Below, piece by piece: positions 1-8,882 of a stretch of DNA of 47,412 nt. The notes under the pieces are model-generated. The model was not told where the DNA came from and ran no database searches. It worked only from the letters and a program-made list of their open reading frames with translations. Both the position numbers and the translations under genes were made by a program. Source of the stretch: Candidatus Latescibacterota bacterium (GTDB lineage: Bacteria > Latescibacterota > UBA2968); contig JAJDYX010000046.1 of NCBI GenBank assembly GCA_022824945.1, positions 1-47,412 on the forward strand, in the 5' to 3' direction. Position 1 is the first letter of the stretch. Every line of letters begins with the position of its first letter.

Positions 1-164
1 TTTTGCTGGTCATAGCAGGACAAGGACGCCTTGCTATTCTTATAGGCTTGTACTCGGGATGCCACAAGTTGGTTGTATAGCAAGCGACATTCTTCAATAT
101 GCACCAGCAAGATTTTCTCTTGCTTTCCCGTTGGACGTAGCCTGTATTTGAATGACTTAAACAT
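1..164 (-). CDS. tnpB: TnpB (IS200/IS605 OrfB) transposon-associated nuclease, N-terminal part only
   Basis: The minus strand opens with ATG at 164-162 and stays open to the left edge, giving 54 residues. It begins MFKSFKYRLRPTGKQEK and continues with a CRLLYNQLVASR stretch, the typical start of the HTH_OrfB domain of IS605-type TnpB (FKYRLxPT.xQ followed by C/CRxxYN). TnpB proteins are RNA-guided nucleases of the Cas12 ancestor type encoded in IS200/IS605 elements. The RuvC-like and zinc-ribbon parts would lie beyond the window. No tnpA is present between the start codon and the apparent element end at 314, so this looks like a tnpB-only element, although a tnpA beyond the left edge cannot be excluded. 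No clear ribosome binding site is visible in the very AT-rich leader (165-190). Confidence 0.85.
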   Translation of the reverse strand, partial: MFKSFKYRLRPTGKQEKILLVHIEECRLLYNQLVASRVQAYKNSKASLSCYDQQ

Positions 165-277
165 ATATAAAATATATATTTATATAGACTTTTTGTCAAG
201 CGAAAGTAGCCCGTCTTTGGCGACAAGGCAATGTCCATATACGCTAAAGCTATAACGGGAAGCCCTTCGCCATGCGA

Positions 278-298
278 CCCAACGCTGAAGCAGTTGGG
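278..298 (-). repeat. Subterminal hairpin of the IS605-type left end
   Basis: Perfect 6-bp stem CCCAAC/GTTGGG with a 9-nt loop, enclosed further out by an 8-bp inverted repeat TAGCCCGT (207-214) and ACGGGCTA (303-310). AAAG sits immediately 5' of the hairpin on the minus strand, the position of the cleavage-site guide sequence in IS608. Single-strand hairpins of this kind are the TnpA recognition structures of IS200/IS605 elements. Confidence 0.55.
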
Positions 299-314
299 CT
301 TTACGGGCTATTAG

Positions 315-476
315 GTAAGGCGTATGTGGCGATTTGCCTATCAGGAGCAGGATAGACTTGGCTCCACCCAGTACATCATGGTGAATACGGCGCTCTGGGG
401 TCCAAAAGAAGCCTTTCGCGACGATGCAGGCAAAAATCTGCCCGCTGCCCATCCCAAGGAATTTCAAAGGGCGTAG
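315..476 (+). pseudogene. 3' remnant of an unidentified gene cut by the IS605-type element
   Basis: An open frame begins directly after the TAG at 312-314 and ends at TAG 474-476, giving about 53 codons without its own convincing start or ribosome binding site. The translation (RMWRFAYQEQDRLGSTQY, then IMVNTALWGPKEAFRDDAG and KNLPAAHPKEFQRA) has normal amino-acid composition and looks like the natural C-terminus of a larger protein. Its left limit coincides with the inferred transposon junction. I do not recognise the family. It precedes the PhyH gene by 32 bp, so it was probably the previous gene of the same operon. Expression from the internal ATG at 324 is possible but unsupported. Confidence 0.5.
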
Positions 477-508
477 TGTCCTGATTCATAAAACTGGAGG
501 AGAATGTT

Positions 509-1294
509 ATGAAGCTCACTACCGAACAAATCCGTGAATTTTACCATCGGGGTTATGTCAAAATTCCCGGTGTGATTTCAAATGAGATGGTTGACACGGC
601 TCGTCAAGCAATCAATTATTCCATCGGTACACTCAGCCCGAAGGGTCTGAATCTGGCAAAGCACCACGGTGGCGGTGAGGTCATGAGTAACCTCAATAGC
701 AGCCCCATGATCAAGGATCTGTATCACAAAAGCCCTGTCATTTCTCTGACAGAATCTCTGCTGGGTGAAGGAAATCTCAAAGTTCCCATTGGCAGGACAA
801 CTCCCGCTTCTCGTTTTCCCAACGTCCTGGACAAAGCCCCGCCCGAACCGACCGGTCACATCGATAATATGGGCAATGGGAGAAATGGCAAACCAAAAGG
901 GACCTATCATCGGAGCTTCACCTGCTTTGGCATCATTTATCTCGCCGATGTACCCGAGCCTTATAGTGGAAATTTCACGGTCTGGCCCAGGTCTCATCAT
1001 GTATATGAGGACTATTTAAAAGCAGAAGGCATTGAAATTCTTTCCAAAGGACAGCCACACATCGACCAGCCGGGGCCACCGGATATGATCACCGGCCAGG
1101 CAGGGGATCTCATTCTCGCTCATTTTCTGGTGTATCACTGCGCCAGCCCCAACGCTTCGGCCAATATTCGTTATGCCACAATTGCCCGCATGAGCCATGT
1201 TGATTGTGCAAGCAACGGCAACGACTGCTTCACTGATATCTGGCGAGAATTTTCCGGTGTCCGCGAGGTGATGGGCTTCGATGGAGAACTTTAA
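509..1294 (+). CDS. PhyH-family Fe(II)/2-oxoglutarate dioxygenase
   Basis: A 261-residue protein of the phytanoyl-CoA dioxygenase (PhyH) family, cytoplasmic, with no signal peptide. The N-terminus (EQIREFYHRGYVKIPGVIS) is the usual PhyH opening. Metal ligands are visible as H117-x-D119 (GHIDNMG) and H210 (LVYHCASPN), with the 2-oxoglutarate-binding Arg at R221, exactly 11 residues after the distal His as in human PHYH. Such enzymes hydroxylate an unactivated carbon of a small molecule with O2 and 2-oxoglutarate; the substrate here is unknown. Start chosen at ATG 509 because of the strong GGAGGAG 6 nt upstream. It lies 32 bp upstream of a sulfatase and is probably co-transcribed with it, suggesting a role in processing the substituted sugar that the sulfatase also acts on. 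Confidence 0.9.
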   Translation: MKLTTEQIREFYHRGYVKIPGVISNEMVDTARQAINYSIGTLSPKGLNLAKHHGGGEVMSNLNSSPMIKDLYHKSPVISLTESLLGEGNLKVPIGRTTPASRFPNVLDKAPPEPTGHIDNMGNGRNGKPKGTYHRSFTCFGIIYLADVPEPYSGNFTVWPRSHHVYEDYLKAEGIEILSKGQPHIDQPGPPDMITGQAGDLILAHFLVYHCASPNASANIRYATIARMSHVDCASNGNDCFTDIWREFSGVREVMGFDGEL

Positions 1295-1326
1295 AACCCG
1301 ATAGAAAATTCTCAAAGGAGAACGAA

Positions 1327-2715
1327 ATGAGTAAGCCGAATCTGCTGATTATTCACACTGATGAACACAATTTTCGCACGTTGGGTTGTTATCGCGATTT
1401 GATGGAGGAGGATCAGGCTTTTGTCTGGGGACCGGGCGTTAAAGTAGATACGCCTCATATTGATTCACTCGCGCGGGACGGCGCTATTTGCGACAGTTAT
1501 TATTCGTCGTCGCCTGTTTGCTCGCCTTCGCGTGCCTCTTTTGTTTCCGGTCTTTATCCGATTGCTACCGATGTGTATAAAAACGATATTCCCCTGAAAG
1601 AGGGACTGATCACTTTTGCCGAAGTGCTCAAAAACCAGGGCTATGCCACCTCCTATCTGGGCAAGTGGCATCTGGGTGGAGAAGCCAAGCCCGGCTTTGC
1701 GCCAGAGCACAAATTTGGTTTTGAGGACAATCGGTATATGTGGAACCGTGGTCACTGGAAGAAACTCGGGTTGAGAGAGGATGGCACGCCCTACGTTGCG
1801 GCGAGGAACAACAGGGGTGAGCCTGCCAGCAGAGTAGATGGTGCCGATGAAAAATCGTTTACAACTGATTGGTTGACTACCCGTACCCTGGAAATTATCG
1901 AGCGCGATCAGAATCAACCCTTTTGCATTATGGTCTCTATACCGGATCCGCACGGGCCAAACACGGTTCGCGCACCCTACGACACGATGTACAAAGACAT
2001 GGTTTTTCAAAACCCGCGCACGATGGATTTCCCCGTGGAGAAAATGCCGAAATGGCATCGGTTTGGAGACAGGAATACAGCCCGTGAACTGAAGCAGGGT
2101 CAGATGCAGCGGTATTTTGGGATGGTCAAGTGTATCGACGATAATGTGGGGCGCATTCTGGCTGATCTGGAAGCCGGGGGGTTGGACCAGAATACGATCG
2201 TGATTTTTACCGCCGATCATGGCGACCTGATGGGCGAACATAGACGCCACAACAAGGGGATGCCCTACGAGGGCAGTGCCAAGATTCCGTTTGTGATTCG
2301 CTGGCCTGGAAAGATTGCTCCGGGAAAAATTGTGAATACCGCCTATACGACAGTTGATTTCGGTCCGACGATTCTGGGCATTATGGGAATTGAGGAAGAA
2401 ATTCCAAATGCCCACGGGTTAAATGATGCTGCTGCGTTTCTCAGTGATGAAAAGGTGGTAGATGACGATCGCATTGTCTATATGACGACTTCAACATCGC
2501 AGACCGTTATGGCCGTTAACCGACGTTATAAATTGGTTCTCTCACAGGCTGACGATCCCTGGTTGTATGATCTGCATAAGGACCCGGATGAACTGGTCAA
2601 CGTATATTCCGATCCCGAATACAAAGAGATTGCTGAGAAATTTAAAGCTGAGTTGATCGCTCAGATGAAGCGCTACAATGAGCCTGCGTTACGCAAGGGT
2701 CGGCTGATTTATTAA
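1327..2715 (+). CDS. Sulfatase, formylglycine-type
   Basis: A 462-residue type I sulfatase (alkaline phosphatase superfamily) that hydrolyses a sulfate ester. The modification motif is C65-S-P-S-R69 followed by ASFVSGLYP; Cys65 would be converted to formylglycine by a maturase not found in this window. The N-terminal metal site (IIHTDEHNF), the GKWHLGG motif and the second metal site (FTADHGDLMGEH) are present. The C-terminus contains WLYDLHKDPDELVNVY, the usual sulfatase ending. The length is normal for the family. There is no signal peptide, so the enzyme should be cytoplasmic. The start ATG has AAAGGAG 6-7 nt upstream, and the gene is followed 5 bp later by the next sulfatase. The choline-sulfatase-like general appearance does not identify the substrate. 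Confidence 0.93.
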   Translation: MSKPNLLIIHTDEHNFRTLGCYRDLMEEDQAFVWGPGVKVDTPHIDSLARDGAICDSYYSSSPVCSPSRASFVSGLYPIATDVYKNDIPLKEGLITFAEVLKNQGYATSYLGKWHLGGEAKPGFAPEHKFGFEDNRYMWNRGHWKKLGLREDGTPYVAARNNRGEPASRVDGADEKSFTTDWLTTRTLEIIERDQNQPFCIMVSIPDPHGPNTVRAPYDTMYKDMVFQNPRTMDFPVEKMPKWHRFGDRNTARELKQGQMQRYFGMVKCIDDNVGRILADLEAGGLDQNTIVIFTADHGDLMGEHRRHNKGMPYEGSAKIPFVIRWPGKIAPGKIVNTAYTTVDFGPTILGIMGIEEEIPNAHGLNDAAAFLSDEKVVDDDRIVYMTTSTSQTVMAVNRRYKLVLSQADDPWLYDLHKDPDELVNVYSDPEYKEIAEKFKAELIAQMKRYNEPALRKGRLIY

Positions 2716-2720
2716 GAAGG

Positions 2721-4118
2721 ATGAACAAAGTGATGGATTTAAAAAAAAGAAATCAGCCCAATGTGCTCTTTATCGCCATTGACGATCTGTGTGGTTGTCC
2801 CGATGCGATGAACGGAGAAACCTCTGTTCACACTCCCAATATGAATGCGCTTGCCCAAAAGGGCGTGTATTTTACCAATGCACATTGTGCCGCTCCTGCC
2901 TGCAATCCTTCGCGTGCAAGTGTGATGACCGGATTGGCACCTTCGACATCAGGCGTGTATCTCAATAGGCAGGATTGGCGAAATTGTAAGAACCTGAGAG
3001 ACAGGGTTACACTGCCTCAATATTTTAAGGACAAGGGGTACAAAACCCTTGGCGGCGGTAAGGTGTACCACGGGGCAACTCTGAGCGAAAAGATGTATGA
3101 GGGATATCTCGATCCCCGTCCTTGGGACGAATACTTTCCATCGAAAAACCGTCAGATGCCTCGGGAAGTTGCGCCGGATGATTGGCCTGTAAATGGGAGC
3201 AAAAAGTTTTATCGCGGATATTTTGATTGGGCGGCATTGGATATTGAAACTGGAGAGATGGCCGATGCCAAAGTTGTGTCGTGGGCAGAACAACCACTAT
3301 CTCGTGAACATGGCCAGCCTTTATTTTTGGCCGTGGGGATCTATCGACCGCATATTCCATGGTACGTACCAGAGGAATATTTCGAGAGACATCCCTATGA
3401 CGAGGTTGCAGTGCCTGAGATTCTTGAAAACGATCTGGATGATGTGCCAGAAGCAGGTCAGGCCATGGCCAGACGCACCTGGCACGAGTGGATGGTTGAA
3501 AATGACAAATGGAAAGAGGCGGTTCAGGCATATCATGCGGCTGTCAGTTTTACCGACGACATGGTTGGGCGTCTATTAGCGGCACTCAAAAATGGGCCTC
3601 ATGCTGAAAATACCATTGTTGTGTTGTGGTCAGACAATGGGTACCATTTGGGGCAAAAGGAGCATTGGGAGAAATTCGCATTGTGGGAACAGACCACACG
3701 GGTACCGATGATTATAGCTGCGCCCGGGGAGATTGCTTCGGACAAGGTCTGCAAACAGGCTGTCAGTCTGCTCGATATTTATCCTACACTGATCGAGTTG
3801 TCTGGCGGCAAAATATCAGGAGATTTCGATGGCGTGAGTCTGGTCCCCTTGCTGCACAACCCCGAGGAACAGACCCATCGCGCAGTGGTCTGTACACAGG
3901 GGTTCAATAACCATGCAATAAGATCGGATAGGTGGCGCTATATCCGGTATGAAGACGGATCGGAAGAATTATACGACCATCAAAACGATGGGAAAGAGTT
4001 CCACAATCTGGCAGATCGGGAAGATTGTGTTTTCGTCAAACGAGAACTGGCAGCCTGGTTGCCAAAACACAATGCGGAACCACATCCGACAGAGAATTCT
4101 CAAAGGGAGAGTAAGTGA
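2721..4118 (+). CDS. Sulfatase, iduronate-2-sulfatase-like
   Basis: A 465-residue sulfatase with C61-N-P-S-R65 as the formylglycine site. It resembles the iduronate-2-sulfatase-like group: an IAIDDLCG N-terminal metal site, LGGGKVYHG in place of GKWHLG, the GIYRPHIPWYVPEEYF stretch followed by a DLDDVP segment, and WSDNGYHLGQKEHWEK as the second metal and substrate region. No signal peptide. The ATG at 2721 follows AAGAAGG directly after the upstream stop; ATG 2733 is an alternative that would drop four residues. Its own stop overlaps the GTG start of the GH117-like gene (GTGA, 4115-4118), which indicates translational coupling of desulfation with glycoside cleavage. Substrate is probably a sulfated sugar; iduronate itself is not implied. 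Confidence 0.92.
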   Translation: MNKVMDLKKRNQPNVLFIAIDDLCGCPDAMNGETSVHTPNMNALAQKGVYFTNAHCAAPACNPSRASVMTGLAPSTSGVYLNRQDWRNCKNLRDRVTLPQYFKDKGYKTLGGGKVYHGATLSEKMYEGYLDPRPWDEYFPSKNRQMPREVAPDDWPVNGSKKFYRGYFDWAALDIETGEMADAKVVSWAEQPLSREHGQPLFLAVGIYRPHIPWYVPEEYFERHPYDEVAVPEILENDLDDVPEAGQAMARRTWHEWMVENDKWKEAVQAYHAAVSFTDDMVGRLLAALKNGPHAENTIVVLWSDNGYHLGQKEHWEKFALWEQTTRVPMIIAAPGEIASDKVCKQAVSLLDIYPTLIELSGGKISGDFDGVSLVPLLHNPEEQTHRAVVCTQGFNNHAIRSDRWRYIRYEDGSEELYDHQNDGKEFHNLADREDCVFVKRELAAWLPKHNAEPHPTENSQRESK

Positions 4119-5326
4119 AGATACCTGTGAACGATGGAAAGGACAAGGGCGTGGCGTTTTTTCCGTACGTCATGCCAAGAGAAAGACCAGATATGCCTTT
4201 GAGCCGTGCTATGGACCGGCTCTTTGCGAACTACAGTGAGCCTTCTACCTGGTGGAATGAGCTGTATTCCCAGTTTCGATATACGGAGCTTGAAGGGCTG
4301 GATTACCGGGGAGGAGATGGCAGACTTACGAGGCGCGATCCGAGCAAGGTAATCAAAGCCGATGGCAAGTATTACGTATGGTACACGCGGCGCAGTACGG
4401 ATGCGCCTCCGCAGGGTCCGGGAAGAGGCGCGGAATCGATTCCTTCGACCGACTGGGATCTGTCAGAAATCTGGTATGCTACGAGTGAAGATGGTTTTGT
4501 ATGGGAAGAACAGGGCGTTGCGGTGCCACGACCTGCCAAACCGCACCCCGGATGGCGGTCTGTTTCTACCCCTGACATTCTCGTTTGGAAGGGCAGATAT
4601 TATCTCTATTATCAGAGCTTTCTGGAGATGTCGGGTACGCGCGGTGATGATTGCCCGGTGTCGGTCTCCTGTGCGGATTCGCCGAATGGCCCCTGGACAC
4701 CGACACACGAGGTCGTGATTCCGAATGGTCCAGAAGGGTCCTGGGATCAGTTCTCTATTCACGATCCCTATCCACTGGTGTACAAAGGTCAAATTTACAT
4801 GTACTATAAATCGGATATGAACGCAGCGCGGAAGCAAAACATCCGATTACAGGGATTGGCCATTGCCGACGATCCGCTGGGGCCTTTTGAGAAATGCCCG
4901 CTCAATCCTGTGTTGAATTCAGGACATGAAACGGGTCTGTTTCCCTTCAAGGACGGGATTGCCGCGCTTGCGATTCGACATGGGAATGAGCACAATACGA
5001 TTCAGTTCGCCCCAGATGGAATCAATTTCGAGATCGCTTCTACTGTCAGCCTGATGCCCATCGCCCCGGGCCCCTACGTGCCGGATGCATTTACCAATAC
5101 CGATAACGGACGTGGGATTACGTGGGGGCTTTGTCACTTTACAGGTGTTGGAAAGCACAGTATTCTGGCTCGATTCGACTGCGACTTGAGTCAGGACGAG
5201 GATGCTCCAAATATGCGACAGACAGAGCACTGGTGGCCACCGGAATATTATTACAAAAGTGGATTGGGTGAGGCGATGCGTCGAGAGAGGGAGGACATGG
5301 CCAGGGCAGATCTGAAAAAGACCTGA
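4115..5326 (+). CDS. GH117-like glycoside hydrolase (five-bladed beta-propeller)
   Basis: A 403-residue protein with beta-propeller repeats of the type DGKYYVWYT, KGRYYLYYQS and KGQIYMYYKS. The first blade contains RRD75PSKVIKADGKYYVWYTR, strongly reminiscent of GH117 3,6-anhydro-alpha-L-galactosidases, where an Asp in this position is a catalytic residue. Further candidate acids are in SIHDPYPLVY and SGHETGLFPF. GH117 enzymes remove the terminal anhydro-L-galactose of agar oligosaccharides; related GH43-clan activities are the main alternative. Start is GTG 4115, overlapping the preceding sulfatase stop, with AAAGGGAGA 5 nt upstream. No signal peptide is seen, so action on imported oligosaccharides is likely. 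Family call is from motif memory and not an alignment. Confidence 0.75.
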   Translation: MKIPVNDGKDKGVAFFPYVMPRERPDMPLSRAMDRLFANYSEPSTWWNELYSQFRYTELEGLDYRGGDGRLTRRDPSKVIKADGKYYVWYTRRSTDAPPQGPGRGAESIPSTDWDLSEIWYATSEDGFVWEEQGVAVPRPAKPHPGWRSVSTPDILVWKGRYYLYYQSFLEMSGTRGDDCPVSVSCADSPNGPWTPTHEVVIPNGPEGSWDQFSIHDPYPLVYKGQIYMYYKSDMNAARKQNIRLQGLAIADDPLGPFEKCPLNPVLNSGHETGLFPFKDGIAALAIRHGNEHNTIQFAPDGINFEIASTVSLMPIAPGPYVPDAFTNTDNGRGITWGLCHFTGVGKHSILARFDCDLSQDEDAPNMRQTEHWWPPEYYYKSGLGEAMRREREDMARADLKKT

Positions 5327-5353
5327 TTATATTTATTGAAAGGTACAACTGTT

Positions 5354-6811
5354 TTGAAAGAACGTGAATCATCGCGCCTACACCTGCACACCGAGTCACA
5401 TTCCCGCCCCAATGTGTTGTTCATTATGACTGATCAGCATCGCAAGGCTGCGCTTGGTTGTTACGGTGATCCGGTTATTCAAACGCCGAACATCGACCGC
5501 CTGGCGGAGGATGGCGTGTTGTGTGAGCAGTGCTGGACCCAGCACCCGATCTGTATGCCAGCCCGGGCGTCGATCTTTACGGGCCGGTACCCACAGGCAC
5601 ATGGGGTGCGCCATTGCGGTGTGGATCTGCCGCTGGATGAAATCACTATGGCGCAGACTTTTATGGAGCAGGGCTATCGGACGGGAGGCGCAGGGAAATT
5701 TCATTTTCAGTGTCATTTTGACCGGCCACCTTTTGTGCATACGATACCTCGTATGGACACGCGATCTGAGCCTTATTATGGATTTCAGGAGTTCCATATT
5801 GGAGATGACGGTCGCCGTGGCGAACAAGCGTATTGGATTGAGAAAAATTATCCAGAACATGCTGGCAAGCCGGATCATGAAATTCCGTTGGAATTGCACA
5901 ACAGCACCTGGTCGGCAGACCATACCATCCGATTTATTCAGGATTGCCACCAGAGCGGCGATCCATTTTTTGCGTTTTGCTCTTTTGTCGATCCGCATCA
6001 CAGTTACAATCCACCTTCACCTTATCGGGAGATGTACAATGAGGCTGATATGCCCGCGCCCATCTGTCGAGAAGGTGAATTGGATGGCAAACCAGAACCT
6101 GTTCGCAAACGAGCGCTGGCCCGTAGCGAGCAGAATGAGAACGTGGCTGCCGCTCGGACCCAGTACTACGGTGAGGTGACATTGATTGATGACTCGGTCG
6201 GGCGTATTCTCGAAGTGCTCGATGATCTGGGAATCCGGGAAAATACGATTATCGCCTTTACCGCAGATCACGGCGATCTGCTCGGTGATCATTTCGACTG
6301 GTACAAAGGCTTTGTGCATTATGAGCAAAGTGCCAGTGTGCCGATGATTTACAATTGGGGTTCTCGTTTGCAGCAAGGTAAGCGGTTGGGCAATATTGTG
6401 CAGTCCATAGATATTTTCCCCACACTATCTGACCTGGCTGGTGTAACACTACCGCCTGGTGTGCAGGGACGATCCCAGGTGCCCGCGCTGACTACCGACA
6501 GTACCGCTACCGGGTACGATGCGGCTTTTATCGATTCTTATGTCGATGGGATAGAGAATCCGGACATTGCCCAGACCGGCAACCCGCAAGAACCAGATGT
6601 ATATACACTTCGCTCGCTGAAATGGCGCTATAGCTACTACGTTGGGCAGGAATACGGCGAATTGTACGACCTCGAATCCGACCCCAACGAATTCGTCAAT
6701 CTGTGGGATGATGCTGGCACGGAGCGGGTCAAGCGCCAGTTGAAAGACGAACTGATGGAACGCATCATCAAAGCGCGCGATCCTCTGCCAGTGCGGACGC
6801 ATCCGTATTGA
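5354..6811 (+). CDS. Sulfatase, formylglycine-type
   Basis: Sulfatase with C67-M-P-A-R71 (numbered from TTG 5354) followed by ASIFTGRYPQAHG. Motifs in order: RPNVLFIMTDQHRKAALGCYG, GAGKFHFQ in place of GKWHLG, CSFVDPHHSYNPP, FTADHGDLLGDH, and a terminal ELYDLESDPNEFVNLW. Two TTG starts are possible. TTG 5354 has GAAAGG about 10 nt upstream and is preferred; TTG 5336 would add six residues and has no ribosome binding site. No signal peptide. The gene follows the GH117-like gene at close range and belongs to the same run. The MTDQHRxxxLGCYG opening groups it with the choline-sulfatase/arylsulfatase-like subgroup; substrate unknown. Confidence 0.9.
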   Translation: MKERESSRLHLHTESHSRPNVLFIMTDQHRKAALGCYGDPVIQTPNIDRLAEDGVLCEQCWTQHPICMPARASIFTGRYPQAHGVRHCGVDLPLDEITMAQTFMEQGYRTGGAGKFHFQCHFDRPPFVHTIPRMDTRSEPYYGFQEFHIGDDGRRGEQAYWIEKNYPEHAGKPDHEIPLELHNSTWSADHTIRFIQDCHQSGDPFFAFCSFVDPHHSYNPPSPYREMYNEADMPAPICREGELDGKPEPVRKRALARSEQNENVAAARTQYYGEVTLIDDSVGRILEVLDDLGIRENTIIAFTADHGDLLGDHFDWYKGFVHYEQSASVPMIYNWGSRLQQGKRLGNIVQSIDIFPTLSDLAGVTLPPGVQGRSQVPALTTDSTATGYDAAFIDSYVDGIENPDIAQTGNPQEPDVYTLRSLKWRYSYYVGQEYGELYDLESDPNEFVNLWDDAGTERVKRQLKDELMERIIKARDPLPVRTHPY

Positions 6812-6852
6812 GGGTGTGGAATATTGTTTTACCAACGCCAGGATAATTTTTT

Positions 6853-8814
6853 ATGAAAAAGCGAAATGGCATCGTCAACAATGCGGAAAGTCCACACGTT
6901 GTGTTCAAGAGTATCAACATTGGCGACTGCCAGTGGACGAATGGATTTTGGGCGGACAAATATCGGTTGTGTGAAGAGGTGATGGTGCCCTATATGGGCA
7001 CACTGCTCAAAGGCGATATCGGGCATGGATACAACAATTTTAAAATTGCTGCTGGTCTCAAGAAAGGCGAGCATAAGGGCCACTGGTGGCATGATGGCGA
7101 TTTTTACAAGTGGATGGAATCCGCCATGTATGTCTATGGGGTCAATAAGGATGAGAAGATTGTTGAGGAACTGGATGAGATTATTGAAATCATCGGAAAG
7201 GCTCAGGAAGACGATGGATATCTATCGACCCACGTTACCATCAATGGGTTTGATCGGTTTTCCAACCGCCAGTACCACGAACTTTACAACAGTGGCCATT
7301 TGCTGACCAGTGCATGTATTCATCATCGCGTAACTGGAAAAACCAATTTCCTGGATATCGCTGTTAAACACGCAGACTATCTGTGTGGGGTTTTTCAACC
7401 TCGTCCAAAGGAACTGGCGCGTTTTGGTTTTAATCCCTCTCAGATTATGGGGTTGGTAGAGCTTTATCGAACGACCAGAGACGCGCGTTATCTCGAGTTG
7501 GCCGAGATATTTGTCAACATGAGAGGAGACGGTCCCGTACAGGCTCCGACTGTCAACTCGAAGTTCGAAGGGGATATGTGTCAGGATCGGGTTCCTATTC
7601 GCGAGGAGACAGAGGCCGTTGGTCACGCAGTCCTGGCCATGTACCTCTATGCTGGCGTTGCGGATGTGTATGCAGAAACCGGAGAAAAGGCCCTGCTGGA
7701 CGCTCTTGAGCGGCTTTGGGCAAATGTGGTCGATAAGAAGATGTATGTAACAGGTGCTGTTGGACAGGCGCATCACGGTGCATCTTCCCGGGTGGATTTT
7801 GTCCATGAAGCATTTATCGACGAATATATGATGCCCAATTCGACAGCTTATAATGAAACATGTGCGAATGTCGGCAATGCCATGTTCAATTGGCGTATGC
7901 TGAGCTTGAAGGGCGAAAGCAAATATGCCGATGTTATGGAATTGGTTTTGTATAACAGTGCGCTTTCAGGCATCAGCAGTGATGGCAAGCACTATTTTTA
8001 CGCCAACCCGCTTCGTATGAATCACGAAGGGCGTGATTATTCCAGGACGCCTACAGAGACGGCTGTTCGGTTGCCCTATATCAAGTGTTTTTGCTGTCCG
8101 CCCAACCTGGTCCGAACCATTGCCAAGTCGTCTGGATGGGCATACAGCCTGGCAGAGAACGGCATTGCGGTAAATTTGTACGGGGGGAACAAGCTGGATA
8201 CCCAAATGCTGGACGGATCGAAGATCAGGCTGAAACAGGATTCCCAGTATCCGTGGGATGGTGCAGTGAAAATTGCGATAGAGGAATGCAAGGATAAGCC
8301 CTTTGAGATGTTGATGCGCATTCCCGAATGGGCGGTAGGCACCAAAATTACGGTAAACGGAAGAGATGCTGGTGTTGATGTCGCACCTGGAACTTTTGCC
8401 AGAATTGAACTTGCCTGGAAAGCGGGTGATGTTGTTGCACTGGAAATGCCGATGGATATTGCGCTAATTGAAGGCCATCCGCGTATTGAAGAAACCCGCA
8501 ATCAGGTAGCGATTAAACGCGGCCCTGTGGTGTACTGCATTGAATCGCCTGACCTTCCGGAAAACACGGATATTCTGGACGTGTATCTGCCGGTCCCTTC
8601 CGACTTGAAAGCAGAATATCAGCCAAAATTGCTGGGCGGTCTGACGACGATAAGCGGTAATGTTGCCTTGCGCGAAAATAAAAAAGAAGGCATGTATCGG
8701 ACGCTGGTCAAACCAGAGTGGGAAATCATTCAAGCCCAATTCGTTCCCTATTATTCATGGTGCAATCGGGGGCAAAGTGAAATGACGGTTTGGATGCCCA
8801 TTGTGTGGAAGTAG
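6853..8814 (+). CDS. GH127 beta-L-arabinofuranosidase-like enzyme
   Basis: A 653-residue member of the GH127 (former DUF1680) family, close to the 658 residues of Bifidobacterium HypBA1. The zinc and catalytic residues are visible at nearly the same positions: E335 and C337 (AYNETCANVGN), C414 and C415 (KCFCCPPNLVRT), against E338, C340, C417 and C418 in HypBA1. Family members remove beta-L-arabinofuranose through a zinc-bound cysteine nucleophile; related families act on other L-sugars. The protein has no signal peptide and is probably cytoplasmic. ATG 6853 has a weak AGGA 9 nt upstream. It sits between two sulfatases in the same orientation, consistent with a debranching step in the same pathway. 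Confidence 0.92.
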   Translation: MKKRNGIVNNAESPHVVFKSINIGDCQWTNGFWADKYRLCEEVMVPYMGTLLKGDIGHGYNNFKIAAGLKKGEHKGHWWHDGDFYKWMESAMYVYGVNKDEKIVEELDEIIEIIGKAQEDDGYLSTHVTINGFDRFSNRQYHELYNSGHLLTSACIHHRVTGKTNFLDIAVKHADYLCGVFQPRPKELARFGFNPSQIMGLVELYRTTRDARYLELAEIFVNMRGDGPVQAPTVNSKFEGDMCQDRVPIREETEAVGHAVLAMYLYAGVADVYAETGEKALLDALERLWANVVDKKMYVTGAVGQAHHGASSRVDFVHEAFIDEYMMPNSTAYNETCANVGNAMFNWRMLSLKGESKYADVMELVLYNSALSGISSDGKHYFYANPLRMNHEGRDYSRTPTETAVRLPYIKCFCCPPNLVRTIAKSSGWAYSLAENGIAVNLYGGNKLDTQMLDGSKIRLKQDSQYPWDGAVKIAIEECKDKPFEMLMRIPEWAVGTKITVNGRDAGVDVAPGTFARIELAWKAGDVVALEMPMDIALIEGHPRIEETRNQVAIKRGPVVYCIESPDLPENTDILDVYLPVPSDLKAEYQPKLLGGLTTISGNVALRENKKEGMYRTLVKPEWEIIQAQFVPYYSWCNRGQSEMTVWMPIVWK

Positions 8815-8882
8815 AACTGGGTGTCCGATTTTGGATTCAAGCTGTTTGGTGAAACCCGAATAATAAAGAAAGAGGCAGACTC

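Larger units (their letters stand above)
1..314 (-). mobile_element. IS200/IS605-type element, left end and 5' part of tnpB
   Basis: Read on the minus strand, TTAC (318-315) is followed by 11 nt, then TAAAG, then a hairpin CCCAAC-9 nt-GTTGGG (298-278), then an AT-rich leader and tnpB. The order target tetranucleotide, AAAG guide directly 5' of a hairpin, then the gene is that of the IS608-type left end, where transposition occurs 3' of TTAC. The reading frame of the neighbouring gene remnant is interrupted by a stop (312-314) exactly at this boundary, which fits an insertion junction. The right end lies outside the window. The TTAC boundary is inferred from similarity to IS608, not from a comparison with an empty site. 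Confidence 0.6.

Noticed and set aside
180..467. 95-residue minus-strand frame upstream of tnpB
   Set aside because: It crosses the inferred IS junction and covers the left-end hairpin; the opposite strand of its right half carries the more protein-like remnant ending at 476.
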